DNA of 64,000 nt, from positions 413,826-477,825 of the forward strand of contig JAMWZY010000001.1 of NCBI GenBank assembly GCA_024281825.1. Reading direction: 5' to 3'. The stretch is from Nitrosomonas sp. (lineage in GTDB: Bacteria > Pseudomonadota > Gammaproteobacteria > Burkholderiales > Nitrosomonadaceae). The number at the start of each line of letters is the position of its first letter. The first letter of the stretch is position 1. Shown piece after piece: positions 1 through 8,548 of this stretch. Position numbers and translations under genes: made by a program. The notes under the pieces were generated by a model that saw only the letters and a program-made list of their open reading frames with translations, was not told the DNA's origin and did not search any database.

Positions 1-1320
1 ATTATTTCAACCGCAGCGGGTTTGGTGGTAAGCCGTGTTACGACGGATGAAGATTTAGGTGAACAGGTATTGAGTCAGTTATTTAATCAACCGCAAATCC
101 TGGTCATAACCGCTTGTATCATGGGTATTATGGGCTTAATCCCAGGCATGCCAAATTTTGTATTTCTACTGATTGCTTCAATTCTTGGTGGAATCGCATA
201 CTTCAAAAAGAAATCGATGGAAATTCAGGAAGTTAAGCCAGAGATTGTAGAGTCTCCGATAATAGAAAAAACTGACGCCAGTTGGGATGATGTGGCACCA
301 GTAGATACCTTGGGATTGGAGGTCGGCTATCGACTGATTCCGATGGTCGATAAGGCGCAGGATGGAGATTTGCTAAAAAGAATTAACGGAATACGCCGGA
401 AATTCGCACAGGAAATCGGTTTTTTACCTCCAGTCGTGCATATTCGCGACAATCTTGAACTACGTCCGAGTGCTTATCGTATTACCTTGAAAGGGTCAGT
501 TATGGGGCAAGGTGAATCCTATGCTGGTATGTATTTAGCAATTAATCCTGGGCGGGTTACGATGCAATTACCCGGTACAGTTACCAGCGATCCGGCGTTT
601 GGACTTCCTTCAGTCTGGATTGAATCTTCGTTGCGCGAGACGGCACAAATTAACGGTTATACCGTCGTTGATGCAAGCACAGTAGTGACGACTCATATTA
701 ACCATCTCATTCATTCGCATGCGGCTGAATTATTAGGCCGCCAGGAACTGCAAAAGCTTTTAGATCACTTGAGCATACAATCGCCTAAATTGATCGAAGA
801 CTTAGTGCCTAAGCTGCTGCCGTTGTCTACGGTGCAAAAAGTCCTCCAAAATTTATTAGATGAGAGTGTTCATATCCGTGATATGCGTACCATTATTGAT
901 GTTTTGATTGATCATGCAGTTGCAACACAAGATGCTGCTGAGTTAACTGCACTGGTCAGGAATGCATTAGGTCGCGCGATTACCGAGCAATATTTTCCAG
1001 CTGGCGCAGAGTTGCAGGTGATTAGTTTGCACCACGAATTGGAAAGCATTCTGGTACAAGTGATGCATGCTGGCAGTACTCAAACCAGCGGAGGCATGGA
1101 ACCAGGACTTGCCGATACACTACTAAAAGAAGCGCGTAACGCAGTGGAACATCAAGAAAAATTAGGACTACCAGTGGTATTGCTGGTGCCAAGCTCTATT
1201 CGCCAATTGCTGGCGAAATTTCTCCGTCGCGCTATGCCGCAACTCAGAGTTTTATCGCATTCTGAAGTTCCAGATGCCCGAAAAATTAAAATCACTTCCG
1301 TCATTGGAGGTAACAAATGA
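1..1320 (+). CDS. flhA: Flagellar biosynthesis protein FlhA, C-terminal part (5' end outside window)
   Basis: Integral membrane gate of the flagellar type III export apparatus; its cytoplasmic domain forms a ring that receives chaperone-substrate complexes. The reading frame is open from base 1 (the peptide begins IISTAAGLVVSRVTTDEDLG, a typical FlhA stretch), so the gene starts upstream. Two hydrophobic segments (about residues 25-65 of the visible part) are followed by the large soluble domain beginning near the GLEVGYRLIPMVD motif. About 439 residues are visible of the usual roughly 690. The stop overlaps the start of flhF by 4 bases (ATGA), so the two are translationally coupled. Identification is secure from sequence features and from the flhF-flhG-fliA context. 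Confidence 0.95.
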   Translation: MISTAAGLVVSRVTTDEDLGEQVLSQLFNQPQILVITACIMGIMGLIPGMPNFVFLLIASILGGIAYFKKKSMEIQEVKPEIVESPIIEKTDASWDDVAPVDTLGLEVGYRLIPMVDKAQDGDLLKRINGIRRKFAQEIGFLPPVVHIRDNLELRPSAYRITLKGSVMGQGESYAGMYLAINPGRVTMQLPGTVTSDPAFGLPSVWIESSLRETAQINGYTVVDASTVVTTHINHLIHSHAAELLGRQELQKLLDHLSIQSPKLIEDLVPKLLPLSTVQKVLQNLLDESVHIRDMRTIIDVLIDHAVATQDAAELTALVRNALGRAITEQYFPAGAELQVISLHHELESILVQVMHAGSTQTSGGMEPGLADTLLKEARNAVEHQEKLGLPVVLLVPSSIRQLLAKFLRRAMPQLRVLSHSEVPDARKIKITSVIGGNK

Positions 1321-2600
1321 AAGTAAAAAGGTATGTCGCACGGACATCACGTGAAGCATTGCGTCAAGTCAAAGATGAATTGGGGAATGACGCCGTCATA
1401 CTTTCAAATCGAAAAACTAGAGATGGCGTGGAAATCATGGCGTTAGCTGAGGCAGAGATGTCGAATCTGGTGCAGCCACAAATGACAGCAAGTGATCGAG
1501 AACGAAATGTCGATAGCAATGCAATGCCTTCAACAGCGATGTACGCAAAAACACCATTGCTCCAACAGGATGATGAGCCAGTCATTGCGACCAAAACACC
1601 TCCAGAGATGCTATCTGCTACCTTTGCGCAAAGCATCATTGCAGAAATACAAGCGATGAAAACCACCCTGGAGGATCAATTAGCCAATGTTGCATGGGGC
1701 AACTTTACGCAACGCAAACCGGAGAAGGTCAAAATACTTCGTGCCATGTTAGAAGCTGGGTTCAGCCCATCTTTATCGCGTCGATTGGTCGATAAGCTGG
1801 CTGCAGAGTTTAATTATGAGCAGAGTTTGAAACAAGCGATTTCTGCTTTGTCGATGAATCTACAAACAGTAGTTAGCGATGAAATGATTGAGAAAGGTGG
1901 TGTCTACGCACTCATCGGCCCCACTGGTGTCGGAAAAACAACCACTACAGCCAAGCTGGCTGCTCGATGCGTGATTCGTCATGGCACCGATAAGGTCGCG
2001 TTGCTGACGACGGATAGCTATCGTATTGGCGGCCATGAGCAATTGAGGATTTATGGTCAATTACTCGGTATTCCGGTTCGTAATATCAAAGATACCGAAG
2101 ATTTGCATCTGACTTTGTCAGAATTGAAACATAAACACATGGTATTGATTGATACCGTGGGTATGAGTCAACGGGATCGCATGGTAACCGAGCAACTGGC
2201 AATGCTGATGCAATGCGGCACCGAGGTTAAGCGCATCTTAATTTTGAGCGCTGCATCGAATGGCAAGACCTTGGATGAAGTTATTTCCGCTTATCAAAAA
2301 TATGGCATTCACGGTTGCATCATCACAAAAGTAGATGAGACGGCATCGTTAGGTGTCGTGTTGGATGTTGTGATACGTAGAAAATTACAGTTGCATTATG
2401 TTGCAAATGGACAGAAAGTTCCGGAAGACATTCATGCTGCACACTCCCGATATTTATTACACCGCATTTTCAAATCGTCGCAATCTGATTCTGCATTCAC
2501 GCTTCAAGATGCAGAATTTGCTCTGGTTATGGCGAACCAAGGTCAAGAAGAATCTTCGCGGTTGAATAACAAATCATTGACGGGGTTTGGGTATGACTAG
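1317..2600 (+). CDS. flhF: Flagellar SRP-like GTPase FlhF
   Basis: SRP-family GTPase that sets the position and number of polar flagella. The 427-residue protein has a family-typical N-terminus (KRYVARTSREALRQVKDELG), a variable linker rich in Thr/Gln/Pro, and a C-terminal NG domain with G1 GPTGVGKTTTTAKLAAR near residue 201, DTVGM (G3) near 279 and TKVDE (G4) near 337. It overlaps flhA by 4 bases and flhG by a few bases, so flhA-flhF-flhG-fliA behave as one operon. In the known family it works with FlhG, which stimulates its GTPase. No defects are seen. Confidence 0.95.
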   Translation: MKVKRYVARTSREALRQVKDELGNDAVILSNRKTRDGVEIMALAEAEMSNLVQPQMTASDRERNVDSNAMPSTAMYAKTPLLQQDDEPVIATKTPPEMLSATFAQSIIAEIQAMKTTLEDQLANVAWGNFTQRKPEKVKILRAMLEAGFSPSLSRRLVDKLAAEFNYEQSLKQAISALSMNLQTVVSDEMIEKGGVYALIGPTGVGKTTTTAKLAARCVIRHGTDKVALLTTDSYRIGGHEQLRIYGQLLGIPVRNIKDTEDLHLTLSELKHKHMVLIDTVGMSQRDRMVTEQLAMLMQCGTEVKRILILSAASNGKTLDEVISAYQKYGIHGCIITKVDETASLGVVLDVVIRRKLQLHYVANGQKVPEDIHAAHSRYLLHRIFKSSQSDSAFTLQDAEFALVMANQGQEESSRLNNKSLTGFGYD

Positions 2601-3489
2601 GATGATTTTGCACGATCAAGCAGCTGGATTACGGAATTTAATTCCACTTAAATCGCATGACCGTGCACGTGTATTTACTATTGCAGGTGGCAAGCCGCGT
2701 ATTGGTAAAACAAGTATTGCCATCAATCTTGCAGCTGCATTAGCCAAAAATGGCCAACGCGTGCTATTGATTGATGAAAATCCATGCCATAACAATATTT
2801 GTAGTTATCTAGGGTTACGTGCCCGTTTTGATTTGTTGCATGTTATTCGTCGAGATAAGGCAATGCACCAGGTGCTACTGCAAGGGCCAGATAACATCAG
2901 CGTGTTATCCGCTACGCGGGGCATCCGAGAATTAAATAAACTGAGCCCTATTGAGCAGGATTGGTTGATTCAGAGTTTTTCCGAATTGACACAATCAGTA
3001 GATATCGTGTTAGTCGATACTGCCATTACTGGTTTGACTCATGTATTGCCTTTAAGTCTGGCATCCGAGCAGGTCATTATTGTCATTTCAAGCTCGGCGA
3101 CGTCACTGACTGGAGCTTATGCATTGATCAAAATCATGAGTCAGGTCTACGCCAAGAAACACTTCCTGGTATTGGTCAACAAAGTTAATTCTGAAAAAGA
3201 ATCGTTTGCTATTTATCAGAATTTATATAACGTTGCGCGGCAATATCTATCTGTCACGCTGGAGTTTGTCGGTCATATTCACAACGATGAGCGATTACGT
3301 ACTGCTACACAATTATGCAAATCAGTGCTGACTACATTTCCAAACTCTGATGCATCAGTTCATTTTAGACAACTATCTCACGATATTTTTTGCTCATCTT
3401 GCCCAGATAAATATAACGGGGGGATTGATAATTTTATGCAGCGACTCATTCGAACAAGCCATTTGAGTATGGCAAATCTTACGGCGTAA
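2593..3489 (+). CDS. flhG: MinD/ParA-like flagellar number regulator FlhG (FleN/YlxH)
   Basis: P-loop ATPase that limits flagellar number and activates FlhF. ATG 2593 was chosen because it overlaps the flhF stop; a TTG at 2587 is an in-frame alternative. The deviant Walker A is KPRIGKTS where most FlhG/MinD proteins have KGGVGKT/S: the signature lysine is kept but both glycines are replaced. VLLIDENP (Walker A') and IVLVDTA (Walker B) follow. Length of 298 residues is typical. The C-terminus overlaps fliA by one base (TAATG). The assignment rests on family features and on position between flhF and fliA; the altered P-loop may change nucleotide handling. Confidence 0.88.
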   Translation: MTRMILHDQAAGLRNLIPLKSHDRARVFTIAGGKPRIGKTSIAINLAAALAKNGQRVLLIDENPCHNNICSYLGLRARFDLLHVIRRDKAMHQVLLQGPDNISVLSATRGIRELNKLSPIEQDWLIQSFSELTQSVDIVLVDTAITGLTHVLPLSLASEQVIIVISSSATSLTGAYALIKIMSQVYAKKHFLVLVNKVNSEKESFAIYQNLYNVARQYLSVTLEFVGHIHNDERLRTATQLCKSVLTTFPNSDASVHFRQLSHDIFCSSCPDKYNGGIDNFMQRLIRTSHLSMANLTA

Positions 3490-4211
3490 TGGATATGTAT
3501 ACAGCGAGTGGAACTAGAAAAATAGATACCGAGCAATTCGTTATAGAGTACACGCCATTGGTCAAGCGAATTGCTTATCACATGATGGCAAGATTGCCAG
3601 CCAGTGTACAAGTGGATGATTTGATTCAAGCTGGCATGATCGGGTTACTCGATGCGATTACTCGCTATGAAGGTTCTTATGGTCGGCAATTTGAAAGCTA
3701 TGCCGCACAGCGTATCCGGGGTTCTATCTTAGACGAATTGCGCGAAGCAGATTGGCTATCGCGTGGTCTACGTAAAAAGATGCGTCAAATAGAAGCTGCC
3801 GTAAGCCTGTTAGAGCAGCGTAATGGCTGTGCACCCGGTGAACAGGAACTTGCCGATGAATTGAAAATGCCGCTAGATGAATATCAATCAACATTACAAA
3901 GCGCACGGGGCGCCCAGCTTATTTATTACGAAGATTTTCAACAGGACGATGAGGAACCTTTTTTGGATCGATTGGTGAGTGACACTGAAGGCGATCCACT
4001 CAATGCATTATTAGATGAGAATTTCCGCGCAACCTTAATTGCTGCGATCGATCACCTTCCAGAACGTGAGAAGCAGGTGATGGGCATGCATTATGAGCAA
4101 GAAATGAATTTGCGTGAAATCGGGGAAGTGCTTGGTGTCAGCGAATCCCGTGTTTGCCAACTGCATACACAGGCCATCGCCCGTTTACGTAGTAAGTTGA
4201 GAAACTCCTAA
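3489..4211 (+). CDS. fliA: RNA polymerase sigma-28 factor FliA
   Basis: Flagellar sigma factor for late genes (flagellin, stators, chemotaxis). The 240-residue protein shows region 2 (DDLIQAGMIGLLDAITRYE, then AAQRIRGSILDELREADW) and region 4 (LPEREKQVMGMHYEQEMNLREIGEVLGVSESRVCQLHTQAIARLR). The start codon overlaps the flhG stop as TAATG; a second in-frame ATG lies 6 bases downstream. It is the last gene of the flhA-flhF-flhG-fliA operon. The downstream 150-base gap shows no convincing sigma-28 promoter for the stator genes, although such genes are normally FliA targets. Confidence 0.96.
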   Translation: MDMYTASGTRKIDTEQFVIEYTPLVKRIAYHMMARLPASVQVDDLIQAGMIGLLDAITRYEGSYGRQFESYAAQRIRGSILDELREADWLSRGLRKKMRQIEAAVSLLEQRNGCAPGEQELADELKMPLDEYQSTLQSARGAQLIYYEDFQQDDEEPFLDRLVSDTEGDPLNALLDENFRATLIAAIDHLPEREKQVMGMHYEQEMNLREIGEVLGVSESRVCQLHTQAIARLRSKLRNS

Positions 4212-4362
4212 ATAGTAATCGTCGGCTTAGCCATGTTAGTTTTGGGATTCTTAGTTGGCCGTGCAAATCGGTGCTTAATCGTATTATTTTAATAAATTTA
4301 CCTTGCCTCTTGAGCGGCTAGGTAATCTTGTTACGAGATAAATTGCATGGTTTCTAGGTTAA

Positions 4363-5121
4363 ATGAATAAAAAATCGAATCTGGATTTTAATAGCGTCTT
4401 TGGCCTGTTATTGGCTTTTGTAGCCGTTATTGGCGGACAAATACTTGAAGGTGGACATGCAGGTTCGCTGATACAAGCTGCAGCATTTTTAATTGTCATC
4501 GGTGGTACGGTCGGTGCTGTGTTATTGCAAAGTCCGGTCAAAGTTTTTGTTCGTGGCGTCAAAATGGCTAAGTGGATATTTTTCCCCCCCAACTATTCTC
4601 CGCAATCGTTGATAAAGCAAATTATTAGCTGGGCTCATGTTGTTCGTAAGGATGGTTTGCTTGCACTTGAGGCCTATGTTCCTATTGCTAAAGATCCGCT
4701 GATGAAAAAGGGATTGCAATTACTCGCTGATGGTAGCGCAGCCGATAAGCTGCGCGAAGCGATGGAGATTGATATTTCGATGCTTGAGAACCAGCAACGC
4801 CAATCTGCACGTATCTGGGAAGCTGCGGGGGGCTATGCGCCAACTATTGGCATATTAGGTGCGGTGTTAGGCTTAATTCAAGTGATGGAAAATTTATCCG
4901 AGCCCAATCTGTTAGGAAGTGGAATCGCGGTTGCTTTTGTAGCCACAATTTATGGTGTAGGGTTTGCGAACTTGGTTTGCTTGCCGATAGCCAGCAAACT
5001 AAAAAGTATTATCAATGAACAATTAGTCATGCAAGAGATTCTGGTAGATGGTATGGCCGCTATTGCCAATGGCGAAAATCCGCGTTTCATTGAAAGTAGA
5101 TTGCAAGGTTATTGTATTTAG
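4363..5121 (+). CDS. motC: Flagellar motor stator protein MotC (MotA/PomA family)
   Basis: Stator subunit that couples ion flow to torque. The 252 residues contain the four hydrophobic segments of the family (two near the N-terminus, residues about 10-50, and two near 150-205) with the charged cytoplasmic loop between them. The paired C-terminal helices include the EAAGGYAPTIGILGAVLGLIQVM motif. Length and sequence fit the MotC subgroup, found as a second stator set in pseudomonads and as the only set in many betaproteobacteria, rather than the 295-residue enterobacterial MotA. It is directly followed by motD, so the pair makes one stator. Confidence 0.9.
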   Translation: MNKKSNLDFNSVFGLLLAFVAVIGGQILEGGHAGSLIQAAAFLIVIGGTVGAVLLQSPVKVFVRGVKMAKWIFFPPNYSPQSLIKQIISWAHVVRKDGLLALEAYVPIAKDPLMKKGLQLLADGSAADKLREAMEIDISMLENQQRQSARIWEAAGGYAPTIGILGAVLGLIQVMENLSEPNLLGSGIAVAFVATIYGVGFANLVCLPIASKLKSIINEQLVMQEILVDGMAAIANGENPRFIESRLQGYCI

Positions 5122-5126
5122 AATCA

Positions 5127-5924
5127 ATGGCTAACTTACAAAAAATGTTAAAGCGAAGAAGACGCAGAAGTGATGATTCCCATAGTGACAATCCTGATCG
5201 CTGGCTTGTTTCTTATGCTGATTTTATTACGCTTTTGTTTGCTTTTTTTATTGTGATGTATGCTGTTTCTTCTGTAAATGAAGGGAAATATCAAGTGTTA
5301 AGTCACTCATTAGTGACTGCATTCAAAAATACCGCTTCAGAAGGCTTGACGTCTTCCACAGAGATTTCCCCTATTCAATTGCAACAATTGAAGCAAAATA
5401 ATGAGATTGAATTACTAGAGCCTATTAATAAAATTCAAAAACGTGAAAAAATGCGCGGTATGGCTAGAACTATTCTCGATGCATTAGAGCCATTGGTGAG
5501 AGATGGACAGGTGAGGGTAACGCAAAGCGCATTAGGTATCACTGTTGAAATTAATGCCAGTGTTCTTTTTTCGCCTGGACAAGCAAAGCTTGCAGACAAT
5601 TCGAGTGTGGCTTTACAGGCAGTAGCGCGGATTATTAAAGATCAAGAGCATGAAATTCAAGTGGAAGGCCACACTGATAATTCCCCCATTCATACGGATA
5701 ATTTTCCTTCAAATTGGGAGTTATCGACGGCGCGTGCAAGCAGCGTAGTGCGGCTATTTATTGAACAGGGTGTTGATGCCAGTCGACTGACTGCGATTGG
5801 ATATGGTGAAAACAGGCCGATTGAATCGAATGAATCAACCGAAGGAAGAAAACGTAATCGTCGCGTTGCGATTATGATTCTTTCCGCTAACCCTGACAAG
5901 ATCACCGAATTACCGATTCACTGA
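5127..5924 (+). CDS. motD: Flagellar motor stator protein MotD (MotB family)
   Basis: Peptidoglycan-anchored stator subunit. The basic N-terminal stretch (residues 8-14) is followed by the single membrane helix WLVSYADFITLLFAFFIVMY, with the ion-binding Asp at residue 32 when ATG 5127 is used. The C-terminal OmpA-like domain has the cell-wall-binding signature GHTDNSPI...NWELSTARA...GYGENRPI. The start is ambiguous: a TTG at 5112 overlaps the motC end and has a closer AAGG, but the ATG start gives the classic MotB N-terminus. Paired with motC. No truncation. Confidence 0.92.
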   Translation: MANLQKMLKRRRRRSDDSHSDNPDRWLVSYADFITLLFAFFIVMYAVSSVNEGKYQVLSHSLVTAFKNTASEGLTSSTEISPIQLQQLKQNNEIELLEPINKIQKREKMRGMARTILDALEPLVRDGQVRVTQSALGITVEINASVLFSPGQAKLADNSSVALQAVARIIKDQEHEIQVEGHTDNSPIHTDNFPSNWELSTARASSVVRLFIEQGVDASRLTAIGYGENRPIESNESTEGRKRNRRVAIMILSANPDKITELPIH

Positions 5925-6035
5925 GAAAATACGATCAGATTTTTGGTAACCTAGCTGATTGTAATAATGTAATAAAATGAAGTTCCTTTTAATGGTGATT
6001 TAGAAATTAGGCAAGTATCTGAAAAAGTGTTTGTC

Positions 6036-6218
6036 TTAGTAATAGATTAAATCTGCTGTTGTGTCTTGAACATGGTTAATTTTTTGTTCTTTCAAAGAGT
6101 GCCAATCACACCAAACCTGTTCAGCTTCCTTTACGTTATTAAAAGTCCATAGTACGACACCGTCTTCGGTCATTAATGTTGCCATTTTATTGGGCCATTC
6201 TTTAATTAAATATTGCAT
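6036..6218 (-). CDS. Small hypothetical protein (60 aa)
   Basis: Unrecognised 60-residue protein with no signal peptide or membrane segment. It is rich in acidic and aromatic residues (EDGVVLWTFNNVKEAEQVW). Support for a real gene is an excellent AGGAG located 7 bases before the ATG, and an ordinary amino-acid composition. It stands alone between motD and a lipoprotein gene, on the opposite strand. No function is proposed. Confidence 0.55.
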   Translation of the reverse strand: MQYLIKEWPNKMATLMTEDGVVLWTFNNVKEAEQVWCDWHSLKEQKINHVQDTTADLIYY

Positions 6219-6445
6219 GATTATTCTCCTGTTGTGATAAGTATTGGTAATGTTCGGAGAAGCTTAACAAGTCATTGTGACAATGTTATGACAAAAATAT
6301 CGTTAGAATCGGCATGATGGGAAAGGGCGATCAAGTATTTGTAATTTTTTAGAAGAATGGTAGTGGTAGTGCGAGGTTTTTGCAAAATGAAAATTACAAG
6401 TTAATTTAACTGTTTTTATTAATCCTAATTTCTTGCAAATAAGGT

Positions 6446-6473
6446 TTTGCAAAGGCTTTGGTGCGACTATAAT
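6446..6473 (+). promoter_or_regulatory. Probable sigma-70 promoter of the DUF2780 lipoprotein gene
   Basis: TTTGCA at 6446-6451 and a perfect TATAAT at 6468-6473 are separated by 16 bases and lie about 40 bases before the ATG at 6513, which has AAGGAG upstream. The -35 element is weak. This is prediction from spacing and consensus only. Confidence 0.4.
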
Positions 6474-6512
6474 TAATTTTCCCTCTTTCTGTGTTGATAT
6501 TAAGGAGTTGTT

Positions 6513-7073
6513 ATGAATAAAACAAAATGTGCTCAACTAGGTAGTACAGTTGCAATTTTATTTTTAGTGGGGTGTGCCACAAACCCGGGAATAAGCACGC
6601 CTGACGGTGTTGCTGCACAAACAGGCCAGCAGGTGCTCAATGCGGGTGGTGTGGCTGCAAGTAGCAGTGTGGGGCTTAACCAAATTGGTTTGGTCGATAT
6701 ACTCGTTCATCGCTTGGGAGTATCACCGCAGCAAGCTCTGGGAGGTGCCGGCGCTATCTTCCAGGCAGCAAAAGGAAATATGAATCCACAGGCATTTGCG
6801 TCACTTTCTGAATCCATACCCGGTATGGGTACTATGCTCGGCGCAGCGCCTTCTTTGTCCGGAACTGCAAGCTTGGGCGGAATGTCTTCCATGATGGGAG
6901 GCGCAGGTAGTGGTTCATCAGGTGGCCTTGCCGCACTTGCCGGATCTTTTCAACAGCTTGATCTCTCGCCTGATATGGTGGGGAAATTTATTCCGGTTAT
7001 AACGAATTACGTTAAGCAGTCCAGCGGGCAAGCTTCGGCGCAATTATTGCAGTCTGCTCTGGGTGTGCGATAA
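6513..7073 (+). CDS. DUF2780-family lipoprotein
   Basis: Secreted lipoprotein of unknown function. The N-terminal signal ends in a lipobox LVGC with the lipidated Cys at residue 21. A Gly/Ser/Met-rich middle (about residues 110-145) is framed by the two conserved halves of DUF2780: LVDILVHRLGVSPQQALGGA and LDLSPDMVGKFIPVITNYVK. The protein is 186 residues. It has a good ribosome binding site (AAGGAG) and its own likely promoter, so it is probably monocistronic. It ends at a long hairpin shared with the convergent gene. Confidence 0.75.
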   Translation: MNKTKCAQLGSTVAILFLVGCATNPGISTPDGVAAQTGQQVLNAGGVAASSSVGLNQIGLVDILVHRLGVSPQQALGGAGAIFQAAKGNMNPQAFASLSESIPGMGTMLGAAPSLSGTASLGGMSSMMGGAGSGSSGGLAALAGSFQQLDLSPDMVGKFIPVITNYVKQSSGQASAQLLQSALGVR

Positions 7074-7097
7074 CAGAATTTTCTTGTGTTTGTTGAG

Positions 7098-7140
7098 TAG
7101 TAGCGTGTGATGTGTATTCTGATAACATCACACGCTACTA
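7098..7140. terminator. Perfect 15-bp hairpin between convergent genes
   Basis: TAGTAGCGTGTGATG at 7098-7112 pairs perfectly with CATCACACGCTACTA at 7126-7140 around a 13-base loop. It lies between two convergent genes. On neither strand is the stem followed by a clear T-run, so it may stop transcription weakly or protect both mRNA 3' ends. Structure is seen; role is inferred. Confidence 0.5.
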
Positions 7141-7160
7141 AAAATAAGTGATTAGCTAGG

Positions 7161-8063
7161 TTAAAACCCTATTCCTAAGTAACCGCCTGCTGTCATGCCG
7201 CTTAAATTGATCCCATCCGTTTGCCCGGCAGTTAATTGATAGCGTCCGTCGATACCGATAAAGAAATCTTTCCAGATATTGTAATCAATCCCGGCGCCAA
7301 ATTGCACACCTGGGACAATATAAGTAATTGATTCGCTTGGTGGGCTCATGACATGAACGGCTAGGCCGGCTGGAATAATCCAGGGTCTAATTTTTGAGCC
7401 TTCAAAGAATTTAATTTTGGGTGATGCGGTTAATGTAAATTGGTTGACCGTAACAGTAATCGGATTTAATGCGCCGCCTGCTAGCATGCTGGGTGCGTTA
7501 CCAACAGCGCCATTGCCGAGCACGTGTGCGCCGAACTGTTTGTATTCAAACATGAGTTCCGCAAATATGGTGGTTTTAGGCGCGAAGCCCCACATATCCC
7601 GGGTTAAAGCCCAATCAATTCCTGCACCCGCGTACCAGCCATTTTTATCGCTACGGTCTTGTGCGCCAATGGGAAGTACGTCATTTTGTATGGTAACCCC
7701 ATTACGATGATTCATCATATGTGCAAAGCCACCGCGGAAAAACAACATGCGTGTTTTTTCTGTTACATCGTCACCTATTCTTCCTTTTATTTTTGCTTTT
7801 GTTTCTTCAAAATCATTATTGACCTTTTGCACAGTTTGATTGGTGGTTTGTTCGAGTGTATTTACTTTTTGTGTGGCTTGCGACGATTCGGATTTCACTT
7901 TCTCAAGTTCTACTTGAATCGCTTGAAGTTTTTGTTCAAGCAATCTGACGCGGTCATTCGCTGAATCGTGCGCCCAAGAATGAGGTGCGGCGATAGCCAA
8001 TGCAGCGACAGATAAGCATGCTAAGGGGATACGTAAAGTAGTTTTTTTAAAAAAAGTCTGCAT
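7161..8063 (-). CDS. Outer-membrane beta-barrel-like protein with periplasmic coiled coil
   Basis: Unnamed 300-residue exported protein. ATG 8063 is chosen because GGAGG sits 5 bases upstream; an upstream ATG would add 20 residues without a ribosome site. Signal peptide: residues 1 to about 31, ending PHSWA-HD. Then a heptad-rich coiled coil of about 65 residues (VRLLEQKLQAIQVELEKV). The C-terminal 200 residues alternate polar and aromatic residues and end in a YLGIGF-type phenylalanine, as barrel proteins do. The layout recalls trimeric or tethering OM proteins. No specific family is claimed. Confidence 0.7.
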   Translation of the reverse strand: MQTFFKKTTLRIPLACLSVAALAIAAPHSWAHDSANDRVRLLEQKLQAIQVELEKVKSESSQATQKVNTLEQTTNQTVQKVNNDFEETKAKIKGRIGDDVTEKTRMLFFRGGFAHMMNHRNGVTIQNDVLPIGAQDRSDKNGWYAGAGIDWALTRDMWGFAPKTTIFAELMFEYKQFGAHVLGNGAVGNAPSMLAGGALNPITVTVNQFTLTASPKIKFFEGSKIRPWIIPAGLAVHVMSPPSESITYIVPGVQFGAGIDYNIWKDFFIGIDGRYQLTAGQTDGINLSGMTAGGYLGIGF

Positions 8064-8155
8064 TGAGTCCTCCAATAATGTGCTGTGATTTTTATCGTTA
8101 TGCTGGATTAAGTAACAATCCATTTTGGAGTATAAAAAATGTGGTTATCGCTTAT

Positions 8156-8169
8156 TTGATCTGAGTCAA
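8156..8169. promoter_or_regulatory. FNR/DNR-like box upstream of the coiled-coil OM protein gene
   Basis: TTGATCTGAGTCAA matches TTGAT-N4-ATCAA at 9 of 10 defined positions. It lies about 95 bases before the minus-strand start at 8063. A single short motif of this kind can occur by chance. Confidence 0.3.
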
Positions 8170-8334
8170 AGAATATCCAATTAGTGTTTTCCCTGATTTA
8201 CATAGGGATTAGTTCATTTTTGATTGGTAATGTGCTTAAGAAGCTGATTGAGGTGTTAATTCTCGATAAAGTATAAAGTCATGTTGATACGTGTTGCTGT
8301 TGCTGTTGGATAAATGAGAATAACTTCGTTCATG

Positions 8335-8349
8335 CTCACTTGAAGTGAG
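8335..8349. repeat. 15-bp palindrome in the long gap upstream of the EPS genes
   Basis: CTCACTTGAAGTGAG is a perfect inverted repeat about a central G. It lies within the 485-base gap (8064-8548), which has no gene: I see only this palindrome, the FNR-like box, GTTGCT trinucleotide reiterations near 8292-8309 and a likely promoter. The palindrome could be an operator for the polysaccharide genes; this is inference. Confidence 0.35.
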
Positions 8350-8443
8350 TGGTTAATTGGAACCATGCTATAATGTCAAATTGAGCTAACCTTTTGTATT
8401 AATTGCTGGCGTGCACTATAAATATAGGTTCTGGTCAGTTAAT

Positions 8444-8471
8444 TTGAGGCGGGATTCAATGATTTTATACT
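8444..8471 (+). promoter_or_regulatory. Likely sigma-70 promoter of the polysaccharide export genes
   Basis: TTGAGG (8444-8449) and TATACT (8466-8471) are spaced by 16 bases, about 75 bases upstream of the phosphatase start at 8549. Prediction from consensus. Confidence 0.4.
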
Positions 8472-8548
8472 GTCTCAATTTAGCATCATATGCATGCATT
8501 AATTAAGTTTAGCGGCCTTCTCAATTTTTGAAAAACGGCTAGTGCAAT

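Noticed and set aside
4212-4362. Sigma-28 promoter before motC
   Set aside because: No pairing of TAAA and GCCGATAA at correct spacing was found in the gap.
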